From the NCBI GenBank assembly GCA_902513495.1, contig CABXNH010000002.1, positions 21,746-85,745 of the forward strand: 64,000 nt of DNA, read 5' to 3'. This document shows positions 9,680-23,332 of the stretch, in pieces. The position numbers were made by a program, and so were the translations under genes. The first letter of the stretch is position 1; each line of letters opens with the position of its first letter. The notes beneath the pieces are model-generated. The model was given only the letters and a program-made list of their open reading frames with translations. It had not been told where the DNA came from and made no database searches. The stretch is from an uncultured Gammaproteobacteria bacterium (GTDB lineage Bacteria; Pseudomonadota; Gammaproteobacteria; PS1; Pseudothioglobaceae).

Positions 9680-10783
9680 ATGTCAGAAAGAGATTATTAC
9701 GAAGTTCTAGGTGTCGATAAAGGCGCAGATGAGGCCAAGATTAAAAAGGCTTACAAGCGCCTTGCTATGAAATATCATCCTGATAGAAATGCAGATGATA
9801 AAGTAGGTGCTGAGAAGAAATTTAAAGAAGTTCGTAAAGCCTATGACGTTATCTCAAATCCTCAAAAGAGATCTGCCTACGATCAATTTGGTCATGCGGG
9901 GGTCGATCAAGGAGGACAGGGCTTTGGTGGTGGAAATCCTTTCGGCGGGGCTGGAGGCTTTAGTGATATTTTTGGTGATATTTTTGGTGGTGGCAATTCA
10001 AAGCCAGATAACAGAGGCTCAGACCTACGCTATGATCTAGAAATTGATTTAAAACAAGCTGCTGATGGCGATACTGTAAAAATAAGAGTCCCTAAAAATG
10101 ATACCTGTGACACCTGCTCAGGAAGTGGCGCAAAGCCAGGCACTTCAGTTAAAACATGTGGAAATTGTCGAGGAACTGGTCAAATGACTATGCAACAAGG
10201 TTTTTTTGCTGTTCAGCGCCCTTGTAATCAGTGTAATGGCTCTGGTGAAAAAATCGAATCTCCATGCGGAACCTGTCGAGGACAAGGTGTTGTTAGAAAT
10301 CAAAAAACTCTATCTGTAAAAATACCTGCAGGTGTAGATACTGGAAATCGAATAAGGCTCAGTGGTGAGGGTGAGGCAGGCTTGCGAAGTGGCCCTCATG
10401 GTGATCTATATGTTCAAATTCATATTAAAGACCATCCTATATTTCAGCGTGAAGGTAATGATTTATACTGTGAAGTACCAATTGATTTTGCAACCTCAAC
10501 GCTTGGTGGATCGATTGAAGTTCCTACGCTCAAAGGTAAACTCAAGATCAACGTTCCAGCAGGAACACAAACCTCTAAACTTTTTAGACTAAGAGGTAAA
10601 GGGATGCCAGCAATGAGGCATAGCGGTTCTGGTGATTTATTATGCCAAGTCAAAGTTGAAACTCCTGTAAATTTGAACTCTAAACAAAAGAAACTATTAA
10701 AAGATTTTTCAAACTCTTGTGAGGCTAAGCATCACCCAGAATCTGACTCATTTTTTGGTAAAATGAAATCTTTTTTTGAGTAG
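9680..10783 (+). CDS. dnaJ: Molecular chaperone DnaJ
   Basis: [35 protein letters not shown] region, four CxxCxGxG-type repeats. Confidence 0.98.
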   Translation: MSERDYYEVLGVDKGADEAKIKKAYKRLAMKYHPDRNADDKVGAEKKFKEVRKAYDVISNPQKRSAYDQFGHAGVDQGGQGFGGGNPFGGAGGFSDIFGDIFGGGNSKPDNRGSDLRYDLEIDLKQAADGDTVKIRVPKNDTCDTCSGSGAKPGTSVKTCGNCRGTGQMTMQQGFFAVQRPCNQCNGSGEKIESPCGTCRGQGVVRNQKTLSVKIPAGVDTGNRIRLSGEGEAGLRSGPHGDLYVQIHIKDHPIFQREGNDLYCEVPIDFATSTLGGSIEVPTLKGKLKINVPAGTQTSKLFRLRGKGMPAMRHSGSGDLLCQVKVETPVNLNSKQKKLLKDFSNSCEAKHHPESDSFFGKMKSFFE

Positions 10784-10843
10784 TTCTGAAACAATTTGTA
10801 ACAAAGAATCAATTGCTCATCTATAAAATTTCTTTTTTTATAA

Positions 10844-12139
<1,296 letters not shown>

Positions 12140-12219
12140 TTGACACGCACCCTTGTTTTAGTCCTTTATGTTAATTTAAGGTTAAAATAAAACTTCATTA
12201 ACTATTTTTGGATGACTGA

Positions 12220-13467
12220 TTGGAATCGCTGTCAACTTTTTGGCTAAGTTTTATACTGTTTATTCTTATTATTGCTTCGGCATTTTTTTCTGCCTCAGAA
12301 ACTTCGATGATGGCACTCAATCGCTATCGACTTAAGGCTCTTAGTGCAAAGAATAATGTTCAAGCCAAAAGAGTAGAAAAACTCCTAAACAAAATTGACT
12401 ATCTGATTGGAGGTATATTACTTGGTAATAACTTCGTTAATATACTTGCAGCAAGTATTGCAACCCTTCTGTCAATAAAATTATGGGGAGAAGGTTCAGT
12501 AATCATTGCCTCATTAGTTCTAACTTTAGTCATTTTAATATTTGCAGAAAACACTCCAAAGACTTTTGCAGCAAAAAATCCTGAAAAGATTGCATTACCT
12601 GCCTCTTGGTTACTAGAAATACTAATAAAAATTTTCAAACCTCTTATTTATCTTATATCAGTCATCTCTAAATTTATTCTAAGGCTACTTGGTCTGAAAA
12701 ATGTTAGCAAAGACATCTTAAATTCTGAAGAACTCAGAATGGCCGTCAAAGACTCAAAATCACAAATGTCCAAGAATTATCAGAATATGCTTCTCAATAT
12801 TATTGATCTTGAAAAAGTAAAAGTTGAGGATATTATGATTCCACATCACGAGCTAGTAAGTGCTGATGCCAATAATAAAGATGAATTATTTGAACAATTT
12901 AAACGAATTCAACACAACCGTCTACTTCTCTTTGAAGGCTCAGAAAACAACATTATTGGAACAATACATATGAGGGATATTCTCAATATTTATGCCAAAG
13001 AAGAAATTAATGTCAGGAAAATTAAAGAATTAATTAGAGAGCCTTATTTTATTCCAGAGGGCACTCCTTTATCGCAACAACTTGAACACTTTAAAAAACA
13101 AAAAAGAAGGCTTGGGATTGTTGTTGATGAATATGGCGAAGTCAAAGGAATGGTTGTATTGGATGACATTTTAGAAGAAATAGTTGGACAATTTACATCG
13201 TCACAAGGTGAAACTATCGAAGAAATTAAAATACAGGATGATGGAAGCTACTTGGTTGATCCAAGAGTAAGCATTAGAGAGCTAAACTCAGAACTCAATG
13301 TTAAACTACCTTTTGACAGTGCAAAGACACTTAATGGATTAATCTTAGAACAGCTCCAAAGCTTTCCTCAGCACAACGTATCCCTGAAAATTGATCCTCT
13401 CATTATTGAAATTATTCAGGTTAATAAACAGGGTATTAAACTAGTTAAAATCACTAAAATAAATTAG
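12220..13467 (+). CDS. HlyC/CorC (CNNM) family transporter with DUF21, CBS pair and CorC_HlyC domain
   Basis: N-terminal SAFFSASETSMMALNRYRLKAL, CBS region, VVDEYGEVKGMVVLDDILEEIVG; TTG start. Confidence 0.9.
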   Translation: MESLSTFWLSFILFILIIASAFFSASETSMMALNRYRLKALSAKNNVQAKRVEKLLNKIDYLIGGILLGNNFVNILAASIATLLSIKLWGEGSVIIASLVLTLVILIFAENTPKTFAAKNPEKIALPASWLLEILIKIFKPLIYLISVISKFILRLLGLKNVSKDILNSEELRMAVKDSKSQMSKNYQNMLLNIIDLEKVKVEDIMIPHHELVSADANNKDELFEQFKRIQHNRLLLFEGSENNIIGTIHMRDILNIYAKEEINVRKIKELIREPYFIPEGTPLSQQLEHFKKQKRRLGIVVDEYGEVKGMVVLDDILEEIVGQFTSSQGETIEEIKIQDDGSYLVDPRVSIRELNSELNVKLPFDSAKTLNGLILEQLQSFPQHNVSLKIDPLIIEIIQVNKQGIKLVKITKIN

Positions 13468-13514
13468 GTATTATCTAAATTTATAATCAGTAATTTCAAA
13501 TAAAAGGACAATTA

Positions 13515-14504
13515 ATGTTTAAATTTTTCACTCAAAAAAAATGGTTTCTTTGGGCCTATCTAGGTTCAACAGTTATCCTTACCTCGTTATGGCTTTCAGT
13601 TCAAATTGATGTTCAAATCAATGAGTGGTTTGGTGGCTTCTACGATATGATTCAAAAAGCTCTAGGAACGCCAAATGCAGTAACAATGGAAGAGTATATT
13701 GGAGGACTTTGGAGCTTTGCAAAACTTGCTGCAATGTGGATTGTGTTAGGCCTTGCAACTTCATTTTTGACTTCTCATTTCTTGTTTAGATGGAGAGCAT
13801 CAATGGTTGAGTTCTATCATAGCGTATATGATAAAGCTCGCATGATTGAGGGCGCATCACAACGCGTTCAGGAAGACACCATTAGGTTTTCCAGAATCAT
13901 GGAAGGATTGGGCACTAGCCTCATTGAATCTGTCATGGTACTTATTGAATATTTTCCATTATTAATGGGACTATCAGTCGGCATTCCGATTATGTGGTTT
14001 GGTGATTGGGAGTATGGTTTAGTAACTGGAGCTTTAATTTGGGCAGTTGGTGGAACACTATTAATGATTGGATTAGCATGGGTATTAAGATTAGTTGGCA
14101 TAGAGTATGACCTTCAAAAAAGAGAGGCTGCGTATAGAAAAGTTCTTGTAATTGCAGAAGATGACGGAACCGTGAGACCAAAAACTCTCAATGAGCTCTT
14201 TGAGGGTGTAAGGCTAATTCATTACAAAAGCTATTTATTTTATTTGTACTTTAATATTGGTAGACTGGCTTACCTTCAAATAAACGTATTAGTTGCATAC
14301 ATTGTTCTTGCTCCTGCCATAGTTGCAGGGGTCATGACTTTAGGTGTGATGCAGCAAATCATTAGAGCATTTGGACGAGTTGAAGGTTCACTTCAATATT
14401 TATTTAATGCATGGCCTACTATTATTGAACTCGCAAGTGTTTATAAACGTCTAAAAGAGTTTGAAAGTCAGATTGAATCAATGACTGAGGTAGAAACAGA
14501 ATAG
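13515..14504 (+). CDS. SbmA/BacA-like family transporter
   Basis: QKKWFLWAYLGSTVILTSLWLSVQIDVQINEWFGGFYDMIQKAL; FRWRASMVEFY; QRVQEDTIRFSRIMEGLG. Confidence 0.85.
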   Translation: MFKFFTQKKWFLWAYLGSTVILTSLWLSVQIDVQINEWFGGFYDMIQKALGTPNAVTMEEYIGGLWSFAKLAAMWIVLGLATSFLTSHFLFRWRASMVEFYHSVYDKARMIEGASQRVQEDTIRFSRIMEGLGTSLIESVMVLIEYFPLLMGLSVGIPIMWFGDWEYGLVTGALIWAVGGTLLMIGLAWVLRLVGIEYDLQKREAAYRKVLVIAEDDGTVRPKTLNELFEGVRLIHYKSYLFYLYFNIGRLAYLQINVLVAYIVLAPAIVAGVMTLGVMQQIIRAFGRVEGSLQYLFNAWPTIIELASVYKRLKEFESQIESMTEVETE

Positions 14505-15317
14505 TTATTGAGTAATTGATTGTCCCATATTAAGCACTTGAGCCTCCTCAAGACTTAATTTAGGAAAGTCATTTGGCATAAGAATGATTATGGTCGATCC
14601 CATATTAAAGCGACCAAGCTCATCCCCTTTTTTAAGTCTAATTTGTCGGCCCTTGTAATCATAATTTTTAACAAATTTAGAGTATGGAGGCGTAATCTGT
14701 CCTTCCCAAGAAGTCTGCATTGATCCAACAAAAATCGCACCAACCAATACAAAGACCATTTCACCAAACTCAGTGTTAAAGAAACATACAAGCCTTTCAT
14801 TACGCGCAAAAACTTCATCGATACCATCAACCGTTCTCTGGTTTACTGAAAACAGGTCTCCTGGAATGTATTTCATCGAAACCAAATCACCGTCACAGGG
14901 CATATGAACACGATGGTAATCCTTTGGTGATAAATAAATTGTCGCAAAACTCCTAAGATAATCTTTATCGATAGATTTATCATCGAGCAAAGCTGAAACT
15001 GAATATTTTCTACCTTTAGCTTGAACAATCTCCGACTCTTTAATGTTTCCAGCCTGTGAAACAAATCCGTCTACTGGCGAAATCACTGGCGAGCTAGATA
15101 TTGGTCTTGAACTTTTCTTGAGAGATCTTGTAAAAAAATCATTAAAGTGATCATAATCTTTAACGTTTTCTCTTTCAGCTTCACTCAGATTAACTTCATA
15201 TGCAGCAATAAACCAATTAGTAAAACTATTTTTTAGCCATGGAGTCTTAATTCTTGCAAATCGAAACATTAACCTCGATAAGAGATGCTGAGGCAAGAGG
15301 TATTGAAGGAAAATCAT
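14505..15317 (-). CDS. psd: Phosphatidylserine decarboxylase proenzyme
   Basis: 270 aa; FFTRSLKKSSRPI, SPVDGFVSQAG, YLSPKDYHRVHMPCDG, C-terminal MGSTIIILMP cleavage motif. Confidence 0.95.
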   Translation of the reverse strand: MIFLQYLLPQHLLSRLMFRFARIKTPWLKNSFTNWFIAAYEVNLSEAERENVKDYDHFNDFFTRSLKKSSRPISSSPVISPVDGFVSQAGNIKESEIVQAKGRKYSVSALLDDKSIDKDYLRSFATIYLSPKDYHRVHMPCDGDLVSMKYIPGDLFSVNQRTVDGIDEVFARNERLVCFFNTEFGEMVFVLVGAIFVGSMQTSWEGQITPPYSKFVKNYDYKGRQIRLKKGDELGRFNMGSTIIILMPNDFPKLSLEEAQVLNMGQSITQ

Positions 15318-17020
15318 TAATCAAGCTTATCAACAATAAAACTAACTGCCTCCTTAAAGTCAATTTCAACTTTATCTGGATGCATCCTAGATTTATATTC
15401 TATTTTCCCGTTGTCAGCATGAGTATCACTGATCACGAGGCGATGGGGAATACCAAGAAGTTCAGAGTCAGCAAACATAATTCCAGGTCTTTCCTTACGA
15501 TCATCAATTAAAACATCAATATTCTGTTCTATGCAGTCCATATAAAGCTGATCTGCAAGTGCTTTAACGCGAGATGATTTATTGTAATTTATAGGGACTA
15601 TAACAAGCTCAAATGGAGCAATAGCTTGAGGAAAAATAATACCCCTATCATCATTATTTTGTTCAATACTCGCTGCGATAATTCGTGTTACACCAATACC
15701 ATAGCAACCCATATTCATATAGACTGCCCTTCCATCTTCACCGATTACGTTAGCATTCATAGAGTCTGAGTACTTAGTGCCGAGCTGAAAAATATGTCCA
15801 ACCTCGATGCCTCTTTTAATTTCTATCTTGCCCTTTCCATCAGGTGATGGGTCTCCAGCAACAACATTACGTATATCTGAAGCAACAATCTTTTTTGAGT
15901 CTCTTTGCCAGTTGACTCCAATATAATGCTCATCGTCCTTATTAGAACCACAAACAAAGTCTGATAAATGAGCCGCTGCATAATCAACAAAGATTGGAAT
16001 ATCGAGATTTACAACTCCAATAGACCCAAAAGAACAGCCTAATTGCTTAAGAACTTTGGTCTCTTCGGCCATTTGCAGAGGGTTTTTAACACCGTCCAAT
16101 TTGGCTGCTTTCACTTCATTGAGTTCATGATCGCCTCGCAAAACAAGAGCAATAAGATTATCATCAGTTCCTTCAACAATCAGCGTTTTTATTGATTTTT
16201 TTGGGCTAATTTTTAATAAATTACAGACATCATCAATTGTTTTGACACCGGGTGTATGAGCAATCTCTAATTCTTGTTTGGGGGCATTAGGTTCACCTTG
16301 AGGAAGCGTTTCAGCCCTTTCAATATTGGCAGCATAACTAGAGTCATCAGAAAAACAAATAGCATCCTCACCTGACTCAGCAAGAACATGGAATTCATGA
16401 GAACTATCACCACCAATAGCACCAGAATCAGCTAAAACGGGTCTGTAGTCCAAACCTAATCTATCAAAAATATTACAATAAGTCTGGTGCATCACTTGGT
16501 ATGTCTCACCAAGTGATTTTTTATCTATATGAAAGGAGTAAGCATCTTTCATAATAAATTCTCTTGAACGCATGACTCCAAAACGAGGCCTTATTTCATC
16601 CCTAAATTTTGTTTGAATTTGATAAAAGTTGATAGGTAACTGCTTATAGCTTCTTATATACTGCTTAGCTATGGTTGTAATCACTTCCTCATGTGTTGGG
16701 CCCATGCAAAAATCTCTTTCATGCCTATCCTTAAAACGAAGCAACTCAGGGCCATATTCCTCCCACCTCTTTGATTCTTGCCATAGCTCAGCTGGCTGCG
16801 CAACTGGCATCAATAATTCTAATGCCTTTGATTTGTTCATCTCCTGTCTTATTATTTTTTCAACTTTCTGAATAATTTTCAAACCAATGGGTAAGTATGA
16901 ATAAAGTCCAGATGCTAATTTAGATATTAGACCGGCTCTTATCATTAATTGGTGAGATATGATTTGGGCATCGTTAGGCGCCTCCTTCACTGTAGAGATT
17001 AAAAAATCACTGCTTTTCAT
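15317..17020 (-). CDS. proS: Prolyl-tRNA synthetase (bacterial type with editing insertion)
   Basis: 567 aa; [56 protein letters not shown]. Confidence 0.98.
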   Translation of the reverse strand: MKSSDFLISTVKEAPNDAQIISHQLMIRAGLISKLASGLYSYLPIGLKIIQKVEKIIRQEMNKSKALELLMPVAQPAELWQESKRWEEYGPELLRFKDRHERDFCMGPTHEEVITTIAKQYIRSYKQLPINFYQIQTKFRDEIRPRFGVMRSREFIMKDAYSFHIDKKSLGETYQVMHQTYCNIFDRLGLDYRPVLADSGAIGGDSSHEFHVLAESGEDAICFSDDSSYAANIERAETLPQGEPNAPKQELEIAHTPGVKTIDDVCNLLKISPKKSIKTLIVEGTDDNLIALVLRGDHELNEVKAAKLDGVKNPLQMAEETKVLKQLGCSFGSIGVVNLDIPIFVDYAAAHLSDFVCGSNKDDEHYIGVNWQRDSKKIVASDIRNVVAGDPSPDGKGKIEIKRGIEVGHIFQLGTKYSDSMNANVIGEDGRAVYMNMGCYGIGVTRIIAASIEQNNDDRGIIFPQAIAPFELVIVPINYNKSSRVKALADQLYMDCIEQNIDVLIDDRKERPGIMFADSELLGIPHRLVISDTHADNGKIEYKSRMHPDKVEIDFKEAVSFIVDKLD

Positions 17021-17061
17021 ATAAAATGAGTTTATATCAATAAATAATTCGATTTTACCTA

Positions 17062-17697
17062 ATGCCTGATTTTCAAACTTTATTAATTTATATTATTCCA
17101 TTGGTTTTTGCAATCACACTTCATGAGGCAGCACATGGCTGGGTTGCCAGTAAATTGGGTGATCATACTGCAAGAATGATGGGGCGAGTTACCCTAGATC
17201 CGACGAAACACATCGATCCTATAGGTACCATTGCTATTCCACTCGTTCTTCTGCTTTCGTCCTCTGGTTTTATCTTTGGATGGGCTAAACCTGTCCCTAT
17301 TAATTTTAATGCGCTAAGGTCTGGAAAATCTGGAATGATTTGGGTTGCATTGGCTGGGCCAGGTGCTAATTTAGTGATGGCTATTGGCTGGCTACTATTA
17401 ATGATCATTGCAATCAATCTGAGCATACCAGTTTTAATTGAGATGGGTCGTATTGGAATACTTGTGAATTGTGTTCTTGCTGTATTCAATCTCTTGCCTA
17501 TTCCTCCATTGGATGGCTCTAGAGTGATTAGCGCCTTATTGCCTAATCGACTCTCATATCAATACAACCAATTAGAGCAGTACGGTCTTTATATACTCCT
17601 CGGCCTAATGTTTTTAGGTGGTTTTAACTATCTCGTAAGGCCTATGGTTGAATTTCTTTTAAGCTGGTTTCAGTATGCCCTAGTTATTTTAGGATGA
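17062..17697 (+). CDS. Site-2 protease family (M50) membrane metalloprotease
   Basis: HEAAHGW (HExxH), [13 protein letters not shown]; multiple TM segments. Confidence 0.9.
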   Translation: MPDFQTLLIYIIPLVFAITLHEAAHGWVASKLGDHTARMMGRVTLDPTKHIDPIGTIAIPLVLLLSSSGFIFGWAKPVPINFNALRSGKSGMIWVALAGPGANLVMAIGWLLLMIIAINLSIPVLIEMGRIGILVNCVLAVFNLLPIPPLDGSRVISALLPNRLSYQYNQLEQYGLYILLGLMFLGGFNYLVRPMVEFLLSWFQYALVILG

Positions 17698-19074
17698 GCA
17701 ACTTAACTCAAGATTTTGAGCCCATTCTGGTGTTTCACTATCGTAAGACTCATGCCTTTCATGCTCTTCAAATGGATCTCTAAGGAGCTTAAAGAGGGTC
17801 TCAATCTCAGCATATTCATTGTGATCTTCTGCCCTCCTTATCGCAACTTCAGCTAAATAATTTCTTAAAATATATTTTGGATTAACCCTATTCATTAAAG
17901 TGCGCCTTTGATTTAGATCTCCTGTTTCCTTCTTTAGACGCTTTCGGTAGTCTTTGAACCAAGGATCAAATGCTTTACCTAACGAGTTTTCATCATCATT
18001 TGAGAGCAGTCTTATTGACTGATGGTAATCTTTTTTATGCGTGTAGAGAAGTTCTAAAAAATTAGTAATTATTGCATTATCACTTTCATCTTGGACAGTA
18101 AAACCAAATTTATTTCTCATTAGCAAGGAATATTCTTTGACCAAAGTTTTCTCATACATCGATAGTGCTTCTTTTAACTGGTCTTTTTTTATCAAAGTTT
18201 TCAGAGAATCTGCAAGTCGGTGTAAGTTCCATAATGCAACAGATGGCTGCTTCTCAAAGGAATATCGACCCTGCGTATCTGAATGATTACAAATAAAGCC
18301 TGGATCATAGGCCTCCATAAAACTAAAGGGGCCATAGTCAATCGTCAGACCCAAAATAGACATATTATCTGTATTCATAACGCCGTGAGAAAATCCCTGA
18401 GCTTGCCATCTTGCAATCATTATTGCGGTTGATTGAATAACTTTACTAAATAGACCCAAGTAATCACCTTGCTTAACTTCTGGCATGTAATGCTGTATTA
18501 CAAAATTAGCTAATTTATTAACATTTTCATTTTGCCCCAGAGACGAAAAATATTCAAAGTGTCCAAATCGAATATGACTCTCAGCCACTCGCGTTACAAC
18601 GGCAGCATTTTCAACGTGTTCTCTATATACTTCTGAGCTACTAGTAACAATAGCTAGGGCTTTTGTAGTAGGAATATTTAGACCCTGCATCGCAATAGAA
18701 CATAAATATTCACGGATACTTGACCTTAGAACTGCACGACCATCTGCACCACGAGAAAATGGCGAAGTTCCAGCACCTTTTAATGATAATTCATTATCCT
18801 CTAATTCCCCAATCAGGCATGAGCGTCCATCTCCAAGCTGAGGTACAAAGTAGCCAAACTGGTGGCCAGCATAAACAGTTGATACTGGACGCTCTTGAGC
18901 TAACTGCTTGTCTCCAGAGCAAATCTCTAATAACTCCTTATCGGTTATATCAAAGTTTAAATCTTGCTTTAATCTTTGATTTACATGGATTAAAGAGGGA
19001 TTTTCGAGTCTTTGGGTTTGGATATGTGCAAAGAAATCAGTACCTAAATCCTTGAATTTAAGAGAGTTTTTCAT
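17689..19074 (-). CDS. selO: Protein adenylyltransferase SelO (YdiU/UPF0061)
   Basis: [81 protein letters not shown]. Confidence 0.93.
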   Translation of the reverse strand: MKNSLKFKDLGTDFFAHIQTQRLENPSLIHVNQRLKQDLNFDITDKELLEICSGDKQLAQERPVSTVYAGHQFGYFVPQLGDGRSCLIGELEDNELSLKGAGTSPFSRGADGRAVLRSSIREYLCSIAMQGLNIPTTKALAIVTSSSEVYREHVENAAVVTRVAESHIRFGHFEYFSSLGQNENVNKLANFVIQHYMPEVKQGDYLGLFSKVIQSTAIMIARWQAQGFSHGVMNTDNMSILGLTIDYGPFSFMEAYDPGFICNHSDTQGRYSFEKQPSVALWNLHRLADSLKTLIKKDQLKEALSMYEKTLVKEYSLLMRNKFGFTVQDESDNAIITNFLELLYTHKKDYHQSIRLLSNDDENSLGKAFDPWFKDYRKRLKKETGDLNQRRTLMNRVNPKYILRNYLAEVAIRRAEDHNEYAEIETLFKLLRDPFEEHERHESYDSETPEWAQNLELSCSS

Positions 19075-20485
19075 TTAATATCTGGTTAACCTGCTTAGGG
19101 TTTGCTTTTCCTTGTGTAGCCTTCATAACCTGGCCAACAAAAAAACCTAATAGCTTCGAATTACCATCTTTATACTGCTTAACTTGATCGAGATTGTTAG
19201 AAATTATATCGTCAATGATTGACTCTAAAGCACTGGAGTCAGTCATTTGCTTAAGACCTTGCTTCTCAATAATTTCATCAACACTTCCATTACCTTCCCA
19301 CATCAGCTTAAAAACATCTTTAGCAATTTTTCCAGAGATTGTGTTGTCAGTAATTCTTGAGATTAACACAAATAATTCATTTGAAGGTATCGGTGAATCA
19401 TTAATTTCGACTTGGTTTTTGTTCAGAGCCGCAGAGAGTTCACCCATGACCCAGTTAGCGGAAAGCTTAGCATCTGCACCTTTATTTATCACTGCTTCAA
19501 AATAGTCTGCGACCTCTTTTTGAGAGGTTAAGATTTCGGCATCATATGAGCTCAAACCTAATTGTTCAACAAACCTTAATTTCTTTTCAGTAGGCAATTC
19601 AGGGAGTGATTTTTTAATCTCCAAGAGGAGTTCTTCACTAACAGCAACTGGAAGTAAATCAGGATCTGGGAAATATCTGTAATCATTCGCTTCTTCTTTA
19701 GAGCGCATGGATCTAGTTTCATTTTTAATTGAATCATAGAGCCTTGTTTCTTGAACTACTGAACCTCCTTCTTCCAAGATGTCAATCTGTCTTTCTACTT
19801 CAAGATTAATAGCTTTTTCTAAAAATTTAAAAGAATTTATATTTTTAAGTTCTGCTCGGGTCCCAAGCTTATCGCCGTGTTTGCGGACTGAGACATTCGC
19901 ATCACATCGAAAAGAGCCTTCCTGCATATTACCATCACAAATATCGATGTATTGAACCAAAGCGTGTATTTTCTTAGCATAAGCAACCGCTTCCTTTGCG
20001 CTACTCATATCAGGCTCTGATACAATCTCTAGTAAGGGAGTGCCAGCACGATTTAGGTCGATTGCTGTAAACTCATCATACATATCATGAATTGATTTTC
20101 CGGCATCCTCCTCAAGGTGAGCGCGAGTAATTCCGACCAGTTTGTTTTCACCATTTTCTAAAGATATATCTATGACTCCATTTCCAACGATTGGAATTTC
20201 AAATTGTGAAATTTGATACCCCTTCGGAAGATCTGGATAAAAATAATTCTTACGTGCAAAAATAGAGTTTTTGTTTATCGTTGCATTGACAGATAAACCA
20301 AAGCTGAGCGCCATTTTAACGGCCTCCTGATTAAGAACCGGAAGAACACCAGGGTAACCAAGATCAACGGCACATGCTTGCGTGTTAGCTGTTGCACCAA
20401 AGGCTGTAGATGCACCAGAAAAAATTTTTGATTTAGTTTTTAACTGTGAGTGTATTTCAAGCCCAATTACCGTTTCCCAGGTCAT
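19058..20485 (-). CDS. gatB: Asp-tRNA(Asn)/Glu-tRNA(Gln) amidotransferase subunit B
   Basis: [22 protein letters not shown]...[15 protein letters not shown]; start 20485 has upstream GAGGAGC; track start is 20506. Confidence 0.97.
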   Translation of the reverse strand: MTWETVIGLEIHSQLKTKSKIFSGASTAFGATANTQACAVDLGYPGVLPVLNQEAVKMALSFGLSVNATINKNSIFARKNYFYPDLPKGYQISQFEIPIVGNGVIDISLENGENKLVGITRAHLEEDAGKSIHDMYDEFTAIDLNRAGTPLLEIVSEPDMSSAKEAVAYAKKIHALVQYIDICDGNMQEGSFRCDANVSVRKHGDKLGTRAELKNINSFKFLEKAINLEVERQIDILEEGGSVVQETRLYDSIKNETRSMRSKEEANDYRYFPDPDLLPVAVSEELLLEIKKSLPELPTEKKLRFVEQLGLSSYDAEILTSQKEVADYFEAVINKGADAKLSANWVMGELSAALNKNQVEINDSPIPSNELFVLISRITDNTISGKIAKDVFKLMWEGNGSVDEIIEKQGLKQMTDSSALESIIDDIISNNLDQVKQYKDGNSKLLGFFVGQVMKATQGKANPKQVNQILNEKLS

Positions 20486-20498
20486 AAATAGCTCCTCA

Positions 20499-21941
20499 TT
20501 AATCAACTGGTGATAAATGATGCCAATCAGTTTTCAATTGAAACTGATGTGCAGTATTAAGTAATAATTCTTCAGACCAATGGTCACCAATTAATTGAAG
20601 ACCAACAGGTAAATTATCTGAAAATCCGGCAGGAATACTCATCCCTGGAAGTCCTGCTAAATTAACTGAAAGTGTATATATGTCTGCCAAATACATAGAT
20701 ACGGGGTCTTTAACAGAGCCTAAGTCAAAGGCAGCAGTAGGAGAAACTGGACCCATAACAACATCCACCTCTTTGAATACTTTTTTAAAGTCTTCACTGA
20801 TGAGCTGTCGGACTTTTTGAGCTTTGAGATAATAAGCATCATAATATCCAGCAGAAAGTGCATAAGCACCAATCATAATTCTTCTTTTGACCTCGTCTCC
20901 AAAGCCTTCAGAGCGCGATCTCAAGTACAAATCATTTAAATCTTTCGGGTCATCACATCGGTATCCATACCTGACGCCATCAAACCTTGAAAGATTTGAA
21001 GAGCACTCACATGGAGCAACAATATAGTAGGCAGGAATTGCATGAATTGAATTCGGCAATGACACTTCAATAATCTCAGCACCCATGGACTCATAATCAT
21101 TAATAGCCTTCATCACAACCTTTTCAACACCCTTATCTAAACCTTCTGAAAAATATTCTTTTGGCAGACCAATCTTGAGCCCTTTTAATGACTTTGATAA
21201 ATTTTTGGTATAATCAGGCACTAATTTATTAGCACTTGTCGAATCTTTTGTGTCAAAACCAGCCATTGCGTTTAGAATGATTGCAGAATCCTCAGCCGTT
21301 CGCGTCATTGGGCCTGCTTGATCCAGGCTTGAAGCATAAGCTATCATTCCGTAACGAGAAATCCTACCGTAGGTTGGCTTGAGTCCTGTAATACCGCATA
21401 AACTCGCCGGTTGACGAATGCTGCCACCCGTATCTGTTCCAGTAGCAAAGGGGGAAATATGAGATGCAACAGCGGCAGCAGAGCCTCCTGAAGAGCCACC
21501 AGGCACTTTTTTTGTATCCCATGGGTTTTTTACAGGTCCATAATATGAATTTTCATTGGACGAACCCATTGCAAACTCGTCCATATTAGTTTTACCAAGC
21601 ATCACCATATTTTGAGAGTTTAGCTTTTCACTTAGGGTTGCATCATAAGGCGAAATAAATGAATCCAGCATTTTTGATCCTGCACTGGTTTTTACACCTT
21701 TTGTACAAAAAATATCTTTGTGTGCATAGGGGATTCCAGTAAGGCTTGTAGCATTTCCTTTGGCCAATATTGAATCTGCCAGTTTTGCTTGAGTGATGGC
21801 CTGTTCACTGGTGACTGATATAAAAGCGTTTAACTTTGAATCATCAATCCGATTTAGATAGTGCTGAGTGAGCTCTAAAGAAGAGAAATCTCTATTTTTT
21901 AGCCCTTTAATTTGCTCAGCAATAGTGAGATTATGCATCAT
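20499..21941 (-). CDS. gatA: Asp-tRNA(Asn)/Glu-tRNA(Gln) amidotransferase subunit A
   Basis: Amidase signature [26 protein letters not shown]. Confidence 0.98.
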   Translation of the reverse strand: MMHNLTIAEQIKGLKNRDFSSLELTQHYLNRIDDSKLNAFISVTSEQAITQAKLADSILAKGNATSLTGIPYAHKDIFCTKGVKTSAGSKMLDSFISPYDATLSEKLNSQNMVMLGKTNMDEFAMGSSNENSYYGPVKNPWDTKKVPGGSSGGSAAAVASHISPFATGTDTGGSIRQPASLCGITGLKPTYGRISRYGMIAYASSLDQAGPMTRTAEDSAIILNAMAGFDTKDSTSANKLVPDYTKNLSKSLKGLKIGLPKEYFSEGLDKGVEKVVMKAINDYESMGAEIIEVSLPNSIHAIPAYYIVAPCECSSNLSRFDGVRYGYRCDDPKDLNDLYLRSRSEGFGDEVKRRIMIGAYALSAGYYDAYYLKAQKVRQLISEDFKKVFKEVDVVMGPVSPTAAFDLGSVKDPVSMYLADIYTLSVNLAGLPGMSIPAGFSDNLPVGLQLIGDHWSEELLLNTAHQFQLKTDWHHLSPVD

Positions 21942-22228
21942 TATTCAATTACAGTTGGAACCAAAAAATGATTACTTCCTGTCTTAGGAGCAATCTCTTG
22001 AAATTCTTCAGATAAATCTTTTTCTGTAACCTGATCATCTCTCAGGCGTTGAGACATCTCTAAAGGATGTGCCATTGGCTCTGCGCCTCCAGTATCTATC
22101 TCGCCAAGTTGATCCATTAGGCCAAGAATATTATTAAGCTCTTTAGTGCTTTGTTCTAACTCTGAATCTTCAATACTCAATCTTGCTAAAAAAGCGATTT
22201 CTTTAACTTTGTTATTATCTAGTGACAT
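21941..22228 (-). CDS. gatC: Asp-tRNA(Asn)/Glu-tRNA(Gln) amidotransferase subunit C
   Basis: 95 aa, [18 protein letters not shown]...[18 protein letters not shown]; gatCAB order. Confidence 0.95.
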   Translation of the reverse strand: MSLDNNKVKEIAFLARLSIEDSELEQSTKELNNILGLMDQLGEIDTGGAEPMAHPLEMSQRLRDDQVTEKDLSEEFQEIAPKTGSNHFLVPTVIE

Positions 22229-22240
22229 ATTTAAATTACT

Positions 22241-23332
22241 TTAGTGACAAAAATTTGAAACAACTGTATTAAAATTTTCTTTGGAATAAGAACCCGTAAT
22301 TAACGAATCTCCAATACTCTTTAGAAGAACAAATCGTATATTGCCATCAATGGATTTCTTATCTAAAGACATTGCCTTAATTAAGGATTCACTATCCATA
22401 GATTTTTTAATTGTTGTAGGCAGATTTGCTTTTTCAAGGATGTTTTGGATTCGATTTGTATCTTCTTTAGATAAATCTCCTTCAAGCATTGATAGTATTG
22501 AAGCCATATACATGCCAATAGAGACCGCTTCACCATGTAAATATGTTCCATACCCAAAAGTATTTTCAATACCATGTCCAAAGGTGTGGCCTAGATTCAA
22601 TAGCGCCCTCTTTCCATTCTCGAATTCATCTAAAGCTACAATTCGAGCTTTATCCTCACATGATTGAAAGATTACATCTGTTATTAAATCTTTGTCTCTA
22701 TTCATAATCGATTCAATATTCTCTTCAATTATTGAGAAAAAATCAGCATTACCAAGTAGTCCATATTTAATGACTTCTGCCATCCCAGCAGAAAATTCTC
22801 GATCATTCAAGGTGTCTAGGGTATTCACATCAATAATGACTGCTTTTGGCTGAAAAAAAGCACCAATCATATTTTTACCTAAATCATGATTAACACCAGT
22901 CTTTCCTCCAACGCTGGAGTCTACCTGAGACAATAATGTTGTAGGGATTTGAATAAAGTTAACCCCTCTTTGATAAGAGGCTGCTGCAAAACCGGTAATA
23001 TCACCAACCACTCCTCCGCCAAGAGCAATAAGGGTTGAAGTTCTATCAAACTTTGACTTTAAAAGGGCATCAAAAATAGTATTAACGGTTTCCAGTGTTT
23101 TGTATTGCTCTCCATCAGGCAAAATTATAAACTCAACATTGTATCCATCTAATTGCTTAGCAACTTGATCTAAATATATAGGTGCCACTGTAGTATTTGA
23201 CACAATCATGACCTGTTGACCATGAATATGGTCAGTAATAAAAGGTTTTTGTGACAGCAGTCCGCTTCCAATAAATATAGGGTATGACTTCGAGCCAAGC
23301 TCAACATTTAGAATTTTTGGATAATCTGTCAT
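22241..23332 (-). CDS. aroB: 3-dehydroquinate synthase
   Basis: LPDGEQYKTLETV, ALGGGVVGDITGFAAASYQRGV, GGKTGVNH, GHTFGHGIE. Confidence 0.97.
   Translation of the reverse strand: MTDYPKILNVELGSKSYPIFIGSGLLSQKPFITDHIHGQQVMIVSNTTVAPIYLDQVAKQLDGYNVEFIILPDGEQYKTLETVNTIFDALLKSKFDRTSTLIALGGGVVGDITGFAAASYQRGVNFIQIPTTLLSQVDSSVGGKTGVNHDLGKNMIGAFFQPKAVIIDVNTLDTLNDREFSAGMAEVIKYGLLGNADFFSIIEENIESIMNRDKDLITDVIFQSCEDKARIVALDEFENGKRALLNLGHTFGHGIENTFGYGTYLHGEAVSIGMYMASILSMLEGDLSKEDTNRIQNILEKANLPTTIKKSMDSESLIKAMSLDKKSIDGNIRFVLLKSIGDSLITGSYSKENFNTVVSNFCH

Noticed and set aside
19058-22228. GatCAB as an unusual tRNA charging system
   Set aside because: GatCAB is widespread in bacteria lacking AsnRS or GlnRS; nothing atypical is visible.
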